Assembly (NCBI RefSeq): GCF_016405905.1 | Contig: NZ_JAEFCB010000003.1 | Coordinates: forward strand, 62,001 to 126,000 | DNA: 64,000 nt | Origin: Variovorax sp. IB41 | GTDB taxonomy: Bacteria > Pseudomonadota > Gammaproteobacteria > Burkholderiales > Burkholderiaceae_C | Reading direction: 5' to 3' | In this document: in pieces, positions 30,197-39,399 of the stretch | How positions within the stretch are numbered: position 1 is the stretch's first letter | How the letters are laid out: every line of letters begins with the position of its first letter | Position numbers and translations under genes: made by a program | Notes under the pieces: model-generated | Databases searched by the model: none | What the model was told of the DNA's origin: nothing | Seen by the model: the letters and a program-made list of their open reading frames with translations, nothing else

Positions 30197-30529
30197 ATGT
30201 CCGACGACAACCAGATCTTCATCCCGCCCTCGTTCTTCGCGGTCTACAGCGACGCGCGCCAGCGCCTGAGCGAACCGATCGGCGTGGTGCGCGAGCGCTA
30301 CGAGATCTGCGAGGACCTGGCCAGCCACCTGGTGGGCCACGCGCAGATCCAGCACCACACCGAGGTGCCGGTCGAGAGCGAAATCCTGCGGCGCATCCAC
30401 GCCGGACTCGCGACGCCGGAATCCGGCGTGTCGCCCGCCGAGGCCGAATGGATCGTGCAGCGGCTGGCCGAGCTGCTGGGCTGGCCCGGCCCCGAGCCCA
30501 CACCGGCCCCGGCACCGGCCGGCGAATAA
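30197..30529 (+). CDS. Conserved hypothetical protein
   Basis: A 110-aa soluble protein: MSDDNQIFIPPSFFAVYSDA, then helical segments with RYEICEDLASHLVGHAQ, and a Pro/Ala-rich end. It looks like a short Burkholderiales-conserved protein with no known function. It is followed 18 bp later by a MerR-family gene and is probably in the same transcript. Confidence 0.65.
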   Translation: MSDDNQIFIPPSFFAVYSDARQRLSEPIGVVRERYEICEDLASHLVGHAQIQHHTEVPVESEILRRIHAGLATPESGVSPAEAEWIVQRLAELLGWPGPEPTPAPAPAGE

Positions 30530-30547
30530 AAAACAAAGAGGCGCGCG

Positions 30548-31582
30548 ATGCTGCTCAAGGTCGGCGAACTCGCGAAACACACCGGCCTCACGGTGCGCAC
30601 GCTGCACCACTACGACGCCATCGGGCTGCTCGCCCCCTCGGCGCGCTCGGACGCCGGCTACCGCCTCTACAACGCCGCCGACATCGGCCGGCTGCACGCC
30701 ATCCAGGCGCTGCGGCTGCTGGGGCTGCCGCTGGCGGAAATCGGCGGGCTGCTGGGCGCCGAAAGCGGCGCGCTGCCCCCGATCATCCAGCGCCAGATCG
30801 CATCGCTCGACCAGCAGATCGCGCAGGCCACGGCCCTGCGCGAGCGGCTCGGCCTCCTCGCGCAGCGGCTCGCCGAAGGCGCCCAGCCCGACATGAAGGA
30901 CTGGCTCGTCACGCTGGAGCAGATGACCACCTACGGCCGCTACTTCAGCCCCGCCGAGATCCAGTCGCTCATGGCCAACTGGCGCGCCGTGGCCGGCCAG
31001 TGGCCCCCGCTCATCGCCGACGCGGCCGCGCTGATGACGCGCGGCGTGCCTGCCGATGCGCTCGAGGTGCAGCCGATCGCCGCCCGCTGGATGACCTTGA
31101 TGGGCCAGTGGATGGACGGCAACTACGACCTCATCACGCGCTGGGGCGAGATGTACCGGCGCGAGCCCGTGGCGCGGCGCGACGACGGGCCGCCGGCCGA
31201 ACTGATCGACTACATCGGCGAGGCCATCGGCCTGCGGATGGCGGCGCTGCTGCGCCACCTGGACACCGAGGACCTCGCGCGCCTGGGCAGGCCGCCCGAA
31301 GACGAATGGCACCGCCTCGGCGCGGAACTGGCCGCGCTGCAGGCCGGTGGCGTGCGTCCCGACGACCCGGCCGCGCAGGCCATCGCGCAATCGTGGCTGC
31401 AGCTCTTCGAGGCGTTCACGGACCACGACCCCGCGCTCGCGGCCCGCCTGTCGGCGGCAATCGCCGCGGAGCCGGTGCTGCAGGCGGCCGCCGTGGTCGG
31501 CCCCGCGGTGCGCGGTTACCTGCTGCAGGCCATCGCCGCGCTTCCGCCAAAAAGTCCGGCGCCAGGTCCGAAACCCCCTTGA
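30548..31582 (+). CDS. MerR family regulator with TipAS-like domain
   Basis: A 344-aa regulator. The N-terminal MerR winged helix is LLKVGELAKHTGLTVRTLHH with YDAIGLL, then a coiled coil (about residues 75-115). The long C-terminal part (about 125-340) carries TipAS-like helical units, one of them YGRYFSPAEIQSLMANW and a second less conserved set. TipAS domains bind thiopeptide-like or other hydrophobic drugs. The length suggests two such modules. No efflux gene is directly downstream; an acyltransferase follows. Confidence 0.85.
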   Translation: MLLKVGELAKHTGLTVRTLHHYDAIGLLAPSARSDAGYRLYNAADIGRLHAIQALRLLGLPLAEIGGLLGAESGALPPIIQRQIASLDQQIAQATALRERLGLLAQRLAEGAQPDMKDWLVTLEQMTTYGRYFSPAEIQSLMANWRAVAGQWPPLIADAAALMTRGVPADALEVQPIAARWMTLMGQWMDGNYDLITRWGEMYRREPVARRDDGPPAELIDYIGEAIGLRMAALLRHLDTEDLARLGRPPEDEWHRLGAELAALQAGGVRPDDPAAQAIAQSWLQLFEAFTDHDPALAARLSAAIAAEPVLQAAAVVGPAVRGYLLQAIAALPPKSPAPGPKPP

Positions 31583-31616
31583 CCCTGACGTTGCGTGAGG
31601 CCCAACAGTCGGCCTC

Positions 31617-32858
31617 ATGAACAACGCACACACCCCACACCCCCAACCACGGCTCCACGCGCTCGACAACCTCCGCGCCCTGATGATGTGGCTCGGCATC
31701 GTGCTGCATGTGGCCATCAACCACCTCACCGTCGATTCGCCGCTGCCCTGGCGCGACCCGAAGACATCGCATGTGGCCGACCTGCTGCTGCTCTTCATCC
31801 ACAGCTTCCGCATGCCGGTGTTCTTCGTGCTGGCCGGCTTCTTCGTCGCGCTGCTGGTCGCGCGGCGCGGGGCGGACGGCATGCTGAAGAACCGCGGCTT
31901 GCGGCTCGCGCTGCCGTTTGCGATCTTCTGGCCGCCGCTGTTCGTGCTGACCACGGTGCTTGCGATGGTCTACATCCACCTGACCGCGCGCGGCGTGCCG
32001 GGCATCGACACCGCGCTCACGCCCGCGCGGCAGCCCGGCGGCTCACCCTTCAACACGATGCACCTGTGGTTCCTCTACCAGCTGTTCTGGTTCAGCGTCG
32101 TGGCATGGGCCGGCGTGCGGCTGCAGCGCTTCATTCCGATGACGGTGCGCGATGCCGTCGCCCGCGGCTTCGCGGTGCTCGCGGAACGCCGCTGGGGCTT
32201 CGTGGTGCTCGCGCTGCCGCTGGCGGTGACGGGCGCTTTTCATCCGTCCGGCTTCGTGATGGAAAGCAGCGCGTTCCTGCCCTCGTTCTCCGAGTGGGTG
32301 CAGAGCGGCCTGTTCTTCGTGTTCGGCTGGTACCTGCACCGCGACCAGGAGCGCCTGCTCTCGCGCTTCGCTGCGCGCTGCAAGGGCCATGCGCTGGCCG
32401 GGCTGGTGTTCTTCATCGCGACGATCGCGCTGCTGGGCGCGCTGCACGGGCCCGGTGCGCACCGCCTGCCGCATCCCGAGTTCTGGATCGCCTTCGCCTA
32501 CAACGCGGCTTCGTGGCTCTGGAGCCTGGCGTTGATCGGCGCCTTCGTGCGCTGGCTGCCGCGCCAGAACGCGGTGCTGGCGTACCTCTCGCAAAGCTCG
32601 TACTGGGTGTACCTGGTGCACATGCTCGGCACCATCGGCTTCGGCATCCTGCTGTTCGATGCGCCGCTGGGCGCGCTCGCGAAGATGGGCCTCAACATCG
32701 CGGCCACTTCGCTCGTGGCACTCGCGAGCTACCAGCTGCTGGTGCGCTACACGCCCGTCGGCACGCTGCTGAACGGTCGGCGAGTTACGCCGGCGCTGCG
32801 GCCGTCGCCTGCCTCAGAAGGCTCAGATAACCCGGCTGAACTTCCATCCGCTCGGTGA
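31617..32858 (+). CDS. Acyltransferase 3 family membrane protein
   Basis: A 413-aa integral membrane protein of the acyltransferase 3 / OpgC group: N-terminal RLHALDNLRALMMWLGIVLH with the catalytic-type His, SFRMPVFFVLAGFF, and about ten membrane helices. These enzymes O-acylate glucans, lipids or peptidoglycan. It follows the MerR gene by 34 bp. Its last 74 bp overlap the convergent desaturase gene. Confidence 0.86.
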   Translation: MNNAHTPHPQPRLHALDNLRALMMWLGIVLHVAINHLTVDSPLPWRDPKTSHVADLLLLFIHSFRMPVFFVLAGFFVALLVARRGADGMLKNRGLRLALPFAIFWPPLFVLTTVLAMVYIHLTARGVPGIDTALTPARQPGGSPFNTMHLWFLYQLFWFSVVAWAGVRLQRFIPMTVRDAVARGFAVLAERRWGFVVLALPLAVTGAFHPSGFVMESSAFLPSFSEWVQSGLFFVFGWYLHRDQERLLSRFAARCKGHALAGLVFFIATIALLGALHGPGAHRLPHPEFWIAFAYNAASWLWSLALIGAFVRWLPRQNAVLAYLSQSSYWVYLVHMLGTIGFGILLFDAPLGALAKMGLNIAATSLVALASYQLLVRYTPVGTLLNGRRVTPALRPSPASEGSDNPAELPSAR

Positions 32859-33717
32859 TGCCCCGGCGCAGCAGCAGGCGGTGCGCCTCTGGCAACGCCC
32901 AGCAGGGCAGGCTGGTGAACACGTGGTGCTCGCAGTGGTAGTTGACCCAGTACGGCGCAATGAGGATGCGCTCGATGAGGTTGGCATGCGTGGTGCGCGC
33001 CTGGCGCAGCGGATCGGCCTCGTTCTGCGCCACCAGCGCGTGCTCGGCGATGTTGCGCACGCGGCTCACGAGCGGCAGCCACGTCGCCATCGGCAGCAGC
33101 CACATCAGCACCCAGGCCCACCCGTAGCCGGCCAACGCAAAGGCCAGCAGGCCGAGGCCGTTGCCGACGAGGAATCGCCTGTCCTTCGCGATCTCGCGGC
33201 CGAACACCTTCAGCGCCGATTCGCCCGGCGCGCGTTGGCGGATGCCCTCGGCGATGTGCCCGAAGCGCTGCTTGTAGAAGGTCTGTCCGCTCAGGTCGCG
33301 CACGACCTTGCGCCACATGGATTCGCGCGTGATCGGGAAGGGCGCCGAGAGCACGAGGTCCGGGTCTTCGGTCTGCTGCACGAAGCGGTGATGCTGCAGG
33401 TGATAAGGCCGGTAATCGCGCAGCGTGGACGAGCACAGCCAGTGCCCCACCCAGTCGTTGACCTTGCGGCTGCGGTGCAGGCCCGCGTGCGCCGCGTCGT
33501 GCATCAGGATGAAGAGCCCCAGCTGCCGCGCGCCGACGATGGGCACCATGAGCGGCACGGTCCACGGCCACACGCTGCCCGCGAGCATCGCGGCGCCGAC
33601 GACGCCCCAGCAATGCGCCACCAGCCACAGGCCCTTCCATGACGAACGGCGGGTGAGCGATTGCCACTCCTCGGGCGTGAAGAAGTCCTCGGGTTGGGCG
33701 CGGGGTGCGACGGCCAT
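32785..33717 (-). CDS. Fatty acid desaturase family protein
   Basis: A 310-aa membrane di-iron enzyme. The three histidine boxes are visible: HDAAH, HLQHH (PYHLQHHRFVQQTEDPD) and CEHHVF (NYHCEHHVFTSL). This is the pattern of membrane desaturases/hydroxylases. I start at 33717 (MAVAPRAQPE) because the frame upstream of this codon is atypical and lies in the next intergenic stretch. Whether it introduces lipid double bonds or hydroxylates a different substrate is undetermined. Confidence 0.88.
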   Translation of the reverse strand: MAVAPRAQPEDFFTPEEWQSLTRRSSWKGLWLVAHCWGVVGAAMLAGSVWPWTVPLMVPIVGARQLGLFILMHDAAHAGLHRSRKVNDWVGHWLCSSTLRDYRPYHLQHHRFVQQTEDPDLVLSAPFPITRESMWRKVVRDLSGQTFYKQRFGHIAEGIRQRAPGESALKVFGREIAKDRRFLVGNGLGLLAFALAGYGWAWVLMWLLPMATWLPLVSRVRNIAEHALVAQNEADPLRQARTTHANLIERILIAPYWVNYHCEHHVFTSLPCWALPEAHRLLLRRGITERMEVQPGYLSLLRQATAAAPA

Positions 33718-33778
33718 CGGGCCAGTATGCGCCGCGGGCCGCGGCAAACCACTCGGAATTCCCCGGTAGTCCTTCGAC

Positions 33779-34471
33779 CTATTTGTCGATGATCTTGCGG
33801 GCGAAAAGCTCCAGGTAATCCATGAGGCGTTCGGCACCTGCAATGGCCGCCGCCTCGTCGCCGGTCGCGATGCCTTGCGCCAATTCGAGGTGCGCGTTCG
33901 CGCCTTCGACGATCTCGCCTTCGTGCTGGTAGGCGTACCAGAAGCGCCGGCATTGCACGATGGGCGGGATCACCGCCTTCACCGCCGAATCGTTGTGGCT
34001 CGCCTGGTGGTTGACCAGGTCGAGCGCGTGGTCGGCGCGCATGTAGTCGGCCAGGTCGCCGCGGCCCGCGGCCTCGACCATCGCCTCGGCGCAGCGCACG
34101 ATGTCCTTGCGCTGCAGCGCGGTCGCGCGGCGCGCCGAGCACGCCGCGATCAGGCGCTCCAACACGCGCCGGGTCTGGATCACATCCAGGTGGTCGGCCA
34201 GGTCGATCGCGGACACCAGGAGCCCGCGGCGCGGCTGCTGCACGATGAGCCCGATCGACACCATGCGCATCAGCGCCTCGCGCACCGGCGTGCGGCCCAG
34301 GCCCGTGCGCTCGGCGAGGTCGGCCTCCACGATCTGGCTGCCGGGCTCCAGCTGCATGGTGGACAGCAGCGTCTCGATGGCGTCGTAGGCCACGTCGGCG
34401 GCGCGGCGCTTGGGCGGGGGGCGGAGGGCGGTTTTCGGGGCGGCCATGGTTGTCTTCGGATGGGGCCTCAT
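33779..34471 (-). CDS. GntR/FCD transcriptional regulator of the hydroxyproline operon
   Basis: A GntR winged helix (DAIETLLSTMQLEPGSQIVE, AERTGLGRTPVREALMRM) with an FCD ligand domain (about residues 90-220, containing Asp and His candidates for a metal-bound ligand). From the ATG at 34471 it is 230 aa and overlaps the preceding gene by ATGA; an ATG at 34447 gives 222 aa. As the last gene of the hydroxyproline operon it likely senses hydroxyproline or a breakdown product and represses the cluster; that is inference from position. Confidence 0.88.
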   Translation of the reverse strand: MRPHPKTTMAAPKTALRPPPKRRAADVAYDAIETLLSTMQLEPGSQIVEADLAERTGLGRTPVREALMRMVSIGLIVQQPRRGLLVSAIDLADHLDVIQTRRVLERLIAACSARRATALQRKDIVRCAEAMVEAAGRGDLADYMRADHALDLVNHQASHNDSAVKAVIPPIVQCRRFWYAYQHEGEIVEGANAHLELAQGIATGDEAAAIAGAERLMDYLELFARKIIDK

Positions 34472-35754
34472 TGTCGGGCGTCGCTCCCTTCCGCGAGGTT
34501 CGCCAGGCCGGCCAGCGTCGCGATGCGCACCGGCGACAGCGGCGGGCGCGGCGCGGGCGGCGTCCAGCCGAAGAGGAACTGCGCCGCATCGCCGCACACG
34601 CGGCCCTGGCAGGCGCCCATGCCGCAGCGGCGATGGAGCTTGGCATCGGTCCAGCCGATGCAGTCGGCGAGCGCGGAGTAGGGCACGTCTTCGCAGCGGC
34701 ACACGAGGGTGTCGGGCTGCGGCATCTGTTTGATCTCGGGGGCGAGCGCGAAGCTGCGGTGCAGCTGCGCGGCGAAGGCGTTCCAGCGGGCGCGTTCGCC
34801 TTCGTGCTGCTTTGCGGCGCGCTCGTTGCCGACCGCCGCGTAGCCGGCGATGGCGCCTTGCGCGAGCGCGCGCTCGCTGCCGCCGAAGCCGGTGCACTCG
34901 CCGGCGGCGTAGACGTCGGGCAGGCTGGTGAGCTGCCGCGCATCGACGGCCAGCGCCTGCGCGCCTTCGGACGCGAGGGCGCAGCCGAGCAGACGGCCGA
35001 GCTGCGTGTTGGGCGTGAGGCCGAAGCCGCAGGCCACGCGCTCGCAGGCGATTTCCACTTCGCGGCCGCCCTGAAAAAGCCGGACCGATTCGACCTGCGC
35101 GCCGCCTTGCGCCGAGACGATGCGCGACGCGGTGCGGTACTGCGGATCGGCCAGCGTCACCGACTGCGCGGCCTTGCCGGGCCAGCGCCACAGGTTCGCG
35201 GCGAAACCCGCGACCGACGCGAACGCGGCCTGCTCGGCGATGCGCACGACCTTTGCGCCGGCAGCGCGCGCAGTAGAAGCCGCGGCGAGCAACAGTGGCC
35301 CGCTGCCTGCGATCACGATGCGTTCGCCTTCGACCGGCATGCCCGCCTTGATGAGCGCCTGCAGGCCGCCCGCACCCGTCACGCCAGGCAATGTCCAGCC
35401 GGGAAACGGCAGCAGCAATTCGCGCGCGCCGGTGCAGAGGATCAGTTTTTTCCACTGCATGCGCCAGCCGCGCTCGGCGTCTTCCAGCAGCAGTTCGTTG
35501 CGCGCGGGCGCGGCGATCACGCGCGTGCCGCTGCACACGCGGATGTTGGCGTGGCGCGCGAGCGCATCGCGCCACTTGCGCGCAGCGGCAGGCAGTGAGG
35601 CGCCGGGTCCGTCGCGCCAGATCTGTCCGCCAGGCGCGGGGTTGTCGTCGATCACGACGATCGATGCGCCGCTCGGCGCGGCAGCAACCGCCGCCGCCAT
35701 GCCGGCCGGGCCCGCGCCGACGATCAACACATCGCAGTGTTCGAGCGCGGTCAT
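34468..35754 (-). CDS. D-hydroxyproline dehydrogenase, FAD/NAD-fold subunit with BFD-like domain
   Basis: A 428-aa pyridine-nucleotide-disulfide-oxidoreductase-like flavoprotein: FAD loop IVGAGPAGMAAAVAAAPSG, second nucleotide loop IAGSGPLLLAAAST, and YAAGECTGFGGS. The C-terminal BFD-like [2Fe-2S] cysteines are in LVCRCEDVP and RRCGMGACQGRVCG. It resembles the HcnB / opine and proline dehydrogenase alpha subunit. It overlaps by ATGA with both the 2Fe-2S gene upstream and the GntR gene downstream, so a stoichiometric complex is likely. Confidence 0.88.
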   Translation of the reverse strand: MTALEHCDVLIVGAGPAGMAAAVAAAPSGASIVVIDDNPAPGGQIWRDGPGASLPAAARKWRDALARHANIRVCSGTRVIAAPARNELLLEDAERGWRMQWKKLILCTGARELLLPFPGWTLPGVTGAGGLQALIKAGMPVEGERIVIAGSGPLLLAAASTARAAGAKVVRIAEQAAFASVAGFAANLWRWPGKAAQSVTLADPQYRTASRIVSAQGGAQVESVRLFQGGREVEIACERVACGFGLTPNTQLGRLLGCALASEGAQALAVDARQLTSLPDVYAAGECTGFGGSERALAQGAIAGYAAVGNERAAKQHEGERARWNAFAAQLHRSFALAPEIKQMPQPDTLVCRCEDVPYSALADCIGWTDAKLHRRCGMGACQGRVCGDAAQFLFGWTPPAPRPPLSPVRIATLAGLANLAEGSDARQ

Positions 35755-35999
35755 TCCGAGGTCTCCACGCGCATGCCTTCGGCGCAGACCGTCTGGCACG
35801 CGAGCCGGCGCCGGCCGTCGATGAGCACACGGCATTCCTGGCACACGCCCATGCCGCAGAACGGCGCGCGCGGCAGGCCCGTGACGGAGGTTCGCGCCAC
35901 GCCCATGCCGCCTGCGATGCGCAACGCGGCGGCGACCGAACTGCCCGCCTTCACGCGCACGAGGTTGCCGTCGATGTGCAGCAAGGTGTGGCTGCTCAT
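35751..35999 (-). CDS. [2Fe-2S] ferredoxin-like subunit of D-hydroxyproline dehydrogenase
   Basis: An 82-aa ferredoxin-fold protein, like HcnA. Three cysteines are in FCGMGVCQECRV and the fourth in LACQTVC, giving the [2Fe-2S] ligand set. It overlaps both flanking dehydrogenase subunit genes by 4 bp, fitting a three-subunit (FAD, 2Fe-2S, FAD) enzyme that passes electrons from D-hydroxyproline to an acceptor, probably quinone. Confidence 0.88.
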   Translation of the reverse strand: MSSHTLLHIDGNLVRVKAGSSVAAALRIAGGMGVARTSVTGLPRAPFCGMGVCQECRVLIDGRRRLACQTVCAEGMRVETSE

Positions 36000-37099
36000 G
36001 CCATCTCCAGCAGGCCGCGCGGCGCATAGGGCGCCGCATCGAATTCAGGTGCAGCGCCGGTCATCAGCGCCGCGAGCACATGCGCGCTGCCCGGCGCGGT
36101 GGTCACGCCCAGGCCTTCGTGGCCGACGGCGAGCCAGAGCTTCTCGCGCCATGGGTGCTTGCCCAGCAGCGGCAGCCCATCGGGCGACGCGGCGCGCATG
36201 CCGGTCCACGCGCGCACCGCATTGAGATTGCCGAGCCCCGGCAGGTAGTCGAGCGTGCGCTGCAGCATGCGCGCGAGCATCGGCGCTTCCACGGCCGGAT
36301 CGGTCGTGTCGAACTGCCGCGAGGAGCCGACCAGCAACTGCCCTGTCGGCCGCGGCTGCACGTTGAACGCCACCGAGTCGCCGTCGCTGTGATGCGCGCT
36401 GGTCACGTAGCCGAGCTCCACGAGCTGGTGATGCACCGTGCCCGGATAGCGGTCGGTGATCAGCAGGTGGCCTTTCTTCGGGCGGATGGGGAGCTCGGGG
36501 CAGAGCGTCGTCGCCTCGATGCCGTTGGCCAGCACGATCTGCGGCGCGGTGCGGCGGGTGCCGTCGGCCAGACGCAGCGTGCCGTCGTCTTCGATCGCCT
36601 CGACCTTCGCGTGCTCGATGCGGATTGCATCGCCACCCTGGCCGAGCAGCCAGCGCGCCGCGTTCGGCGCGTAGAGGATGCCGTCGCCCGGCACTTCGAG
36701 CGCGCCCGCGAGGCCTTTGCGCAATGCGGGTTCGGCGCGCGCCAGTGCGGCTGCGTCGAGCATGCGGGCATCGATGCCGTGTTCACGCAGGCGCTGTTGC
36801 TTGCGTTCGGCCTCGGCCATTTCTTCTGCGTTCGCGGCGATCCAGAGCGTGCCGCAGGCGCTGTACGCGCAGTCCTCGGGCATGTGCGGCGCGAGGGCGC
36901 GCCATCGCGCGGTCGAGTCGCGGCTCAGTGCAAGCTCGGCCGGGTTGTCGTCCATCACCACGAGGTGGCCCATGCCCGCGCCCGTAGCGCCGCCGATGCG
37001 CGCATCGAGCACCAGCACCCGGCGGCCAGCCTGCGCCAGCGCATGGGCGCAGGCGGCGCCGACGATGCCGGCGCCGATGACGATCACATCCGCGTTCAT
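35996..37099 (-). CDS. D-hydroxyproline dehydrogenase, catalytic FAD subunit (DAO type)
   Basis: A 367-aa D-amino-acid-dehydrogenase/glycine-oxidase type flavoprotein: dinucleotide fold IVIGAGIVGAACAHALAQ, later GMRAASPDGLPLLGKHP and the end AVGHEGLGVTTAPGSAHVLA. It should oxidise cis-4-hydroxy-D-proline, the epimerase product, to 1-pyrroline-4-hydroxy-2-carboxylate. I start it at 37099; a longer in-frame start at 37213 would read through the intergenic palindrome. It overlaps the 2Fe-2S gene by ATGA. Confidence 0.88.
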   Translation of the reverse strand: MNADVIVIGAGIVGAACAHALAQAGRRVLVLDARIGGATGAGMGHLVVMDDNPAELALSRDSTARWRALAPHMPEDCAYSACGTLWIAANAEEMAEAERKQQRLREHGIDARMLDAAALARAEPALRKGLAGALEVPGDGILYAPNAARWLLGQGGDAIRIEHAKVEAIEDDGTLRLADGTRRTAPQIVLANGIEATTLCPELPIRPKKGHLLITDRYPGTVHHQLVELGYVTSAHHSDGDSVAFNVQPRPTGQLLVGSSRQFDTTDPAVEAPMLARMLQRTLDYLPGLGNLNAVRAWTGMRAASPDGLPLLGKHPWREKLWLAVGHEGLGVTTAPGSAHVLAALMTGAAPEFDAAPYAPRGLLEMA

Positions 37100-37111
37100 G
37101 CCAGCGGCGTC

Positions 37112-37272
37112 AGAAGGTGTGAATGAATCCGGCGTGCCCGAGCAGCCCGCCCAGGCGCGCCCGATCAAGGCGCAAAGCACAGCCATAGCTCGGGCTATGG
37201 CGAGCATTTGCAACGCCGAGCGGGTGTGCTTGGGCGGGATGAGCGGGCATGGCGGGTTCGTTCACACCTTCT
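37112..37272. repeat. 161-bp imperfect palindrome in the hydroxyproline operon
   Basis: The outer arms (37112-37123 and 37261-37272, AGAAGGTGTGAA and its complement) match perfectly. The next 40 or so positions match at about three in four by eye, the inner stretch is poor, and the apex is GCCATAG-CTCGGG-CTATGGC. It fills the gap between the epimerase stop (37272-37274) and the FAD-subunit start. As RNA it would fold into one long hairpin; it may be a REP-like mobile element or a stabiliser or attenuator inside the operon. Confidence 0.8.
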
Positions 37273-38207
37273 CAGAGCCGGATGCCCCATCCGAAGGGAT
37301 CGTTGTCATCGACCAGCAGCGTGGCCTCGGCACTGATGTGCGCGCGGCCGCGCAGCGTCGGGATGACCTTGTCGCCGTCCATCGCGTAGCTGGCCTCGAA
37401 GCGGCTGCCGATCACGCTGGCCTGCGTCCACGTCTCGCCCGGCGCGAGCTTGCCGTCGGCGGCGAGGCACGCGATCTTGGCGCTGGTGCCGGTGCCGCAG
37501 GGCGAGCGGTCGTAGGCGTTGCCGGGGCAGAGCACGAAGTTGCGGCTGTCCGCGCCATCGTCGTCATTCGCGAAGAGCTCGATGTGATCGATCTCCGCAC
37601 CGTCCGCACCCGTGATGCCCTGCGCCGCGAGCGCTTTGCGCAATGCGGCGGTGTAGTCGGTCAGCGCCGCGAGGTTGTCGCTCGCCACGCGCTGGCCGTG
37701 CTCGCTCACCAGGAAGAACCAGTTGCCGCCATACGCCACATCGCCGCGCACGACGCCATGGCCCGGCAGCTCGACCGCCACCTGGTGCAGGTGCCGGTAC
37801 GCCGGCACGTTGCGCACGCTCACCGAGCCGTCGTCGTGCAGCGTGGTGGTGACCGTGCCGACCGGCGTCTCGATGCGGTGCTCGCCCACGCCGATGCGCC
37901 CCATGTGCGCCAGGCTCGCGACCAGCCCGATCGTGCCGTGGCCGCACATGCCCAGGTAGCCGGCGTTGTTGAAGAAGATCACGCCCGCGGCCGCGTCGCG
38001 CGACACCGGCGCGCACAGCAGCGCGCCGACCACCACGTCGCTGCCGCGCGGCTCGAGCACGGTGGCCGCGCGCCATTTGTCGTGCTGGTCCGCGAGCAGC
38101 GCGCGGCGCGCGGCCATGCTGCCGCCACCCAGGTCGGGAAACCCGCCGATCACAAGGCGCGTGGGCTCGCCGCCCGTGTGCGAGTCGACGATCTGGATGC
38201 GTTGCAT
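37272..38207 (-). CDS. lhpA: 4-hydroxyproline 2-epimerase
   Basis: Converts trans-4-hydroxy-L-proline to cis-4-hydroxy-D-proline, first step of the pathway. It is a 311-aa proline-racemase-fold protein with the two catalytic cysteines: Cys88 in MCGHGTIG and Cys236 in [10 protein letters not shown]. These numbers and the neighbouring dehydrogenase genes favour a hydroxyproline epimerase over a proline racemase or a dehydratase (which replaces one Cys). The long hairpin follows its stop codon directly. Confidence 0.92.
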   Translation of the reverse strand: MQRIQIVDSHTGGEPTRLVIGGFPDLGGGSMAARRALLADQHDKWRAATVLEPRGSDVVVGALLCAPVSRDAAAGVIFFNNAGYLGMCGHGTIGLVASLAHMGRIGVGEHRIETPVGTVTTTLHDDGSVSVRNVPAYRHLHQVAVELPGHGVVRGDVAYGGNWFFLVSEHGQRVASDNLAALTDYTAALRKALAAQGITGADGAEIDHIELFANDDDGADSRNFVLCPGNAYDRSPCGTGTSAKIACLAADGKLAPGETWTQASVIGSRFEASYAMDGDKVIPTLRGRAHISAEATLLVDDNDPFGWGIRL

Positions 38208-38220
38208 GGGCGTCGTCCGA

Positions 38221-39363
38221 TCAGTAGCTGGCGATGGGAACGGGAGCGGCGTTCTTGAAGGTGAACACCGTGATCGGCGCCTGCTTCATGTTGCCCTTGT
38301 CGTCGTACGCATACGTCGCGGCCACGCCCTTGTAGGTGTCCTTGTAGAGCTGCGCGCCCACCTTGTCGGGGTCGATCGAGTTGGCCTTCTTCATCGATTC
38401 GCCGATGAACAGCACCTGGTCGTAGTACGAGGCGGCGTACGCATCCGCATCGGCGCTGAAGCGCTTCTTGAACTTCTCCTTGAAGGCCGGGCCGCTCTGC
38501 GCCTTCTCCAGGATGGAGCCGCCCTGCGCGCAATACACCAGGTCGTTGACCGCGTCGCCGCCGAGCTTGCCGGTGGCGGGGCTGCAGACGGTGTCGCCGC
38601 CCAGGAGCTTGCCGGGCACGGCCAGCTGCTTCATCTGCCGTGCCATCGGTGCGGCCTGCGGCGCGTAGCCGCCGAAGAAGATCGCCTCGGGCGCCTTGGC
38701 CTTCATGTTGGTGAGGATGGCGGTGAAGTCCACGGCCTTGTCGGTGGTGAATTCCTTGCCCACGACCGTGAGGCCCTGCTTCTGCGCTTCCTTGGTGAAC
38801 TCTTCCGCCAGGCCCTGGCCGAAGGCGGTGCGGTCGTCGATCACGCCGACCTTCTTGACCTTCAGCTCCTTGGCCGCGTACACGGCCATGCTGGAGCCGA
38901 TCTGGTTGTCGCTCGCGATGATGCGGTAGAGGTTCTTGTAGCCGCCCTGCGTGACCTTCGGGTTGGTGCCCACGGTGGAGACCAGGGTGCCGCCGTCGCT
39001 GTAGATGCGCGAGGCCGGGATCGCCACGCCCGAACAGTACGGGCCCATGACGAACTTCACGCCGTCGTCCACGAACTTCTGCGCCACGCTCACGCCGGTC
39101 TTGGCATCGCACTGGTCGTCTTCGGAAACCAGCTCGAACTTCAGCGTCTTGCCGCCGACGCTGAGCTTCTTGGCGTTGAGCTCCTCGATGGCCAGGCGCA
39201 CGCCGTTTTCATTGTCCTTGCCCGCGAACGCGTTGGGGCCCGAGAGGGGACCGCTGTGGCCGATCTTGACGACCTGCTCCTGCGCATTGGCATGACCCGC
39301 GAGGGCGAATGCCGCGAGGCCGACGAGACCGAAAAAGGGAACCATGCCTGCTTTTGTCTTCAT
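38221..39363 (-). CDS. Branched-chain amino-acid-type ABC substrate-binding protein
   Basis: A 380-aa periplasmic type I binding protein with a signal peptide ending AGHANAQE. Fold: [20 protein letters not shown], then a receptor domain with [20 protein letters not shown] and [10 protein letters not shown]. It is a LivK-like protein within the hydroxyproline operon, so hydroxyproline or proline is the inferred ligand. No permease or ATPase gene accompanies it; it must work with a transporter encoded elsewhere. Confidence 0.88.
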   Translation of the reverse strand: MKTKAGMVPFFGLVGLAAFALAGHANAQEQVVKIGHSGPLSGPNAFAGKDNENGVRLAIEELNAKKLSVGGKTLKFELVSEDDQCDAKTGVSVAQKFVDDGVKFVMGPYCSGVAIPASRIYSDGGTLVSTVGTNPKVTQGGYKNLYRIIASDNQIGSSMAVYAAKELKVKKVGVIDDRTAFGQGLAEEFTKEAQKQGLTVVGKEFTTDKAVDFTAILTNMKAKAPEAIFFGGYAPQAAPMARQMKQLAVPGKLLGGDTVCSPATGKLGGDAVNDLVYCAQGGSILEKAQSGPAFKEKFKKRFSADADAYAASYYDQVLFIGESMKKANSIDPDKVGAQLYKDTYKGVAATYAYDDKGNMKQAPITVFTFKNAAPVPIASY

Positions 39364-39399
39364 GTTTCTTCCTAGGTTGGGACAATGAAAGGGCGGTTA

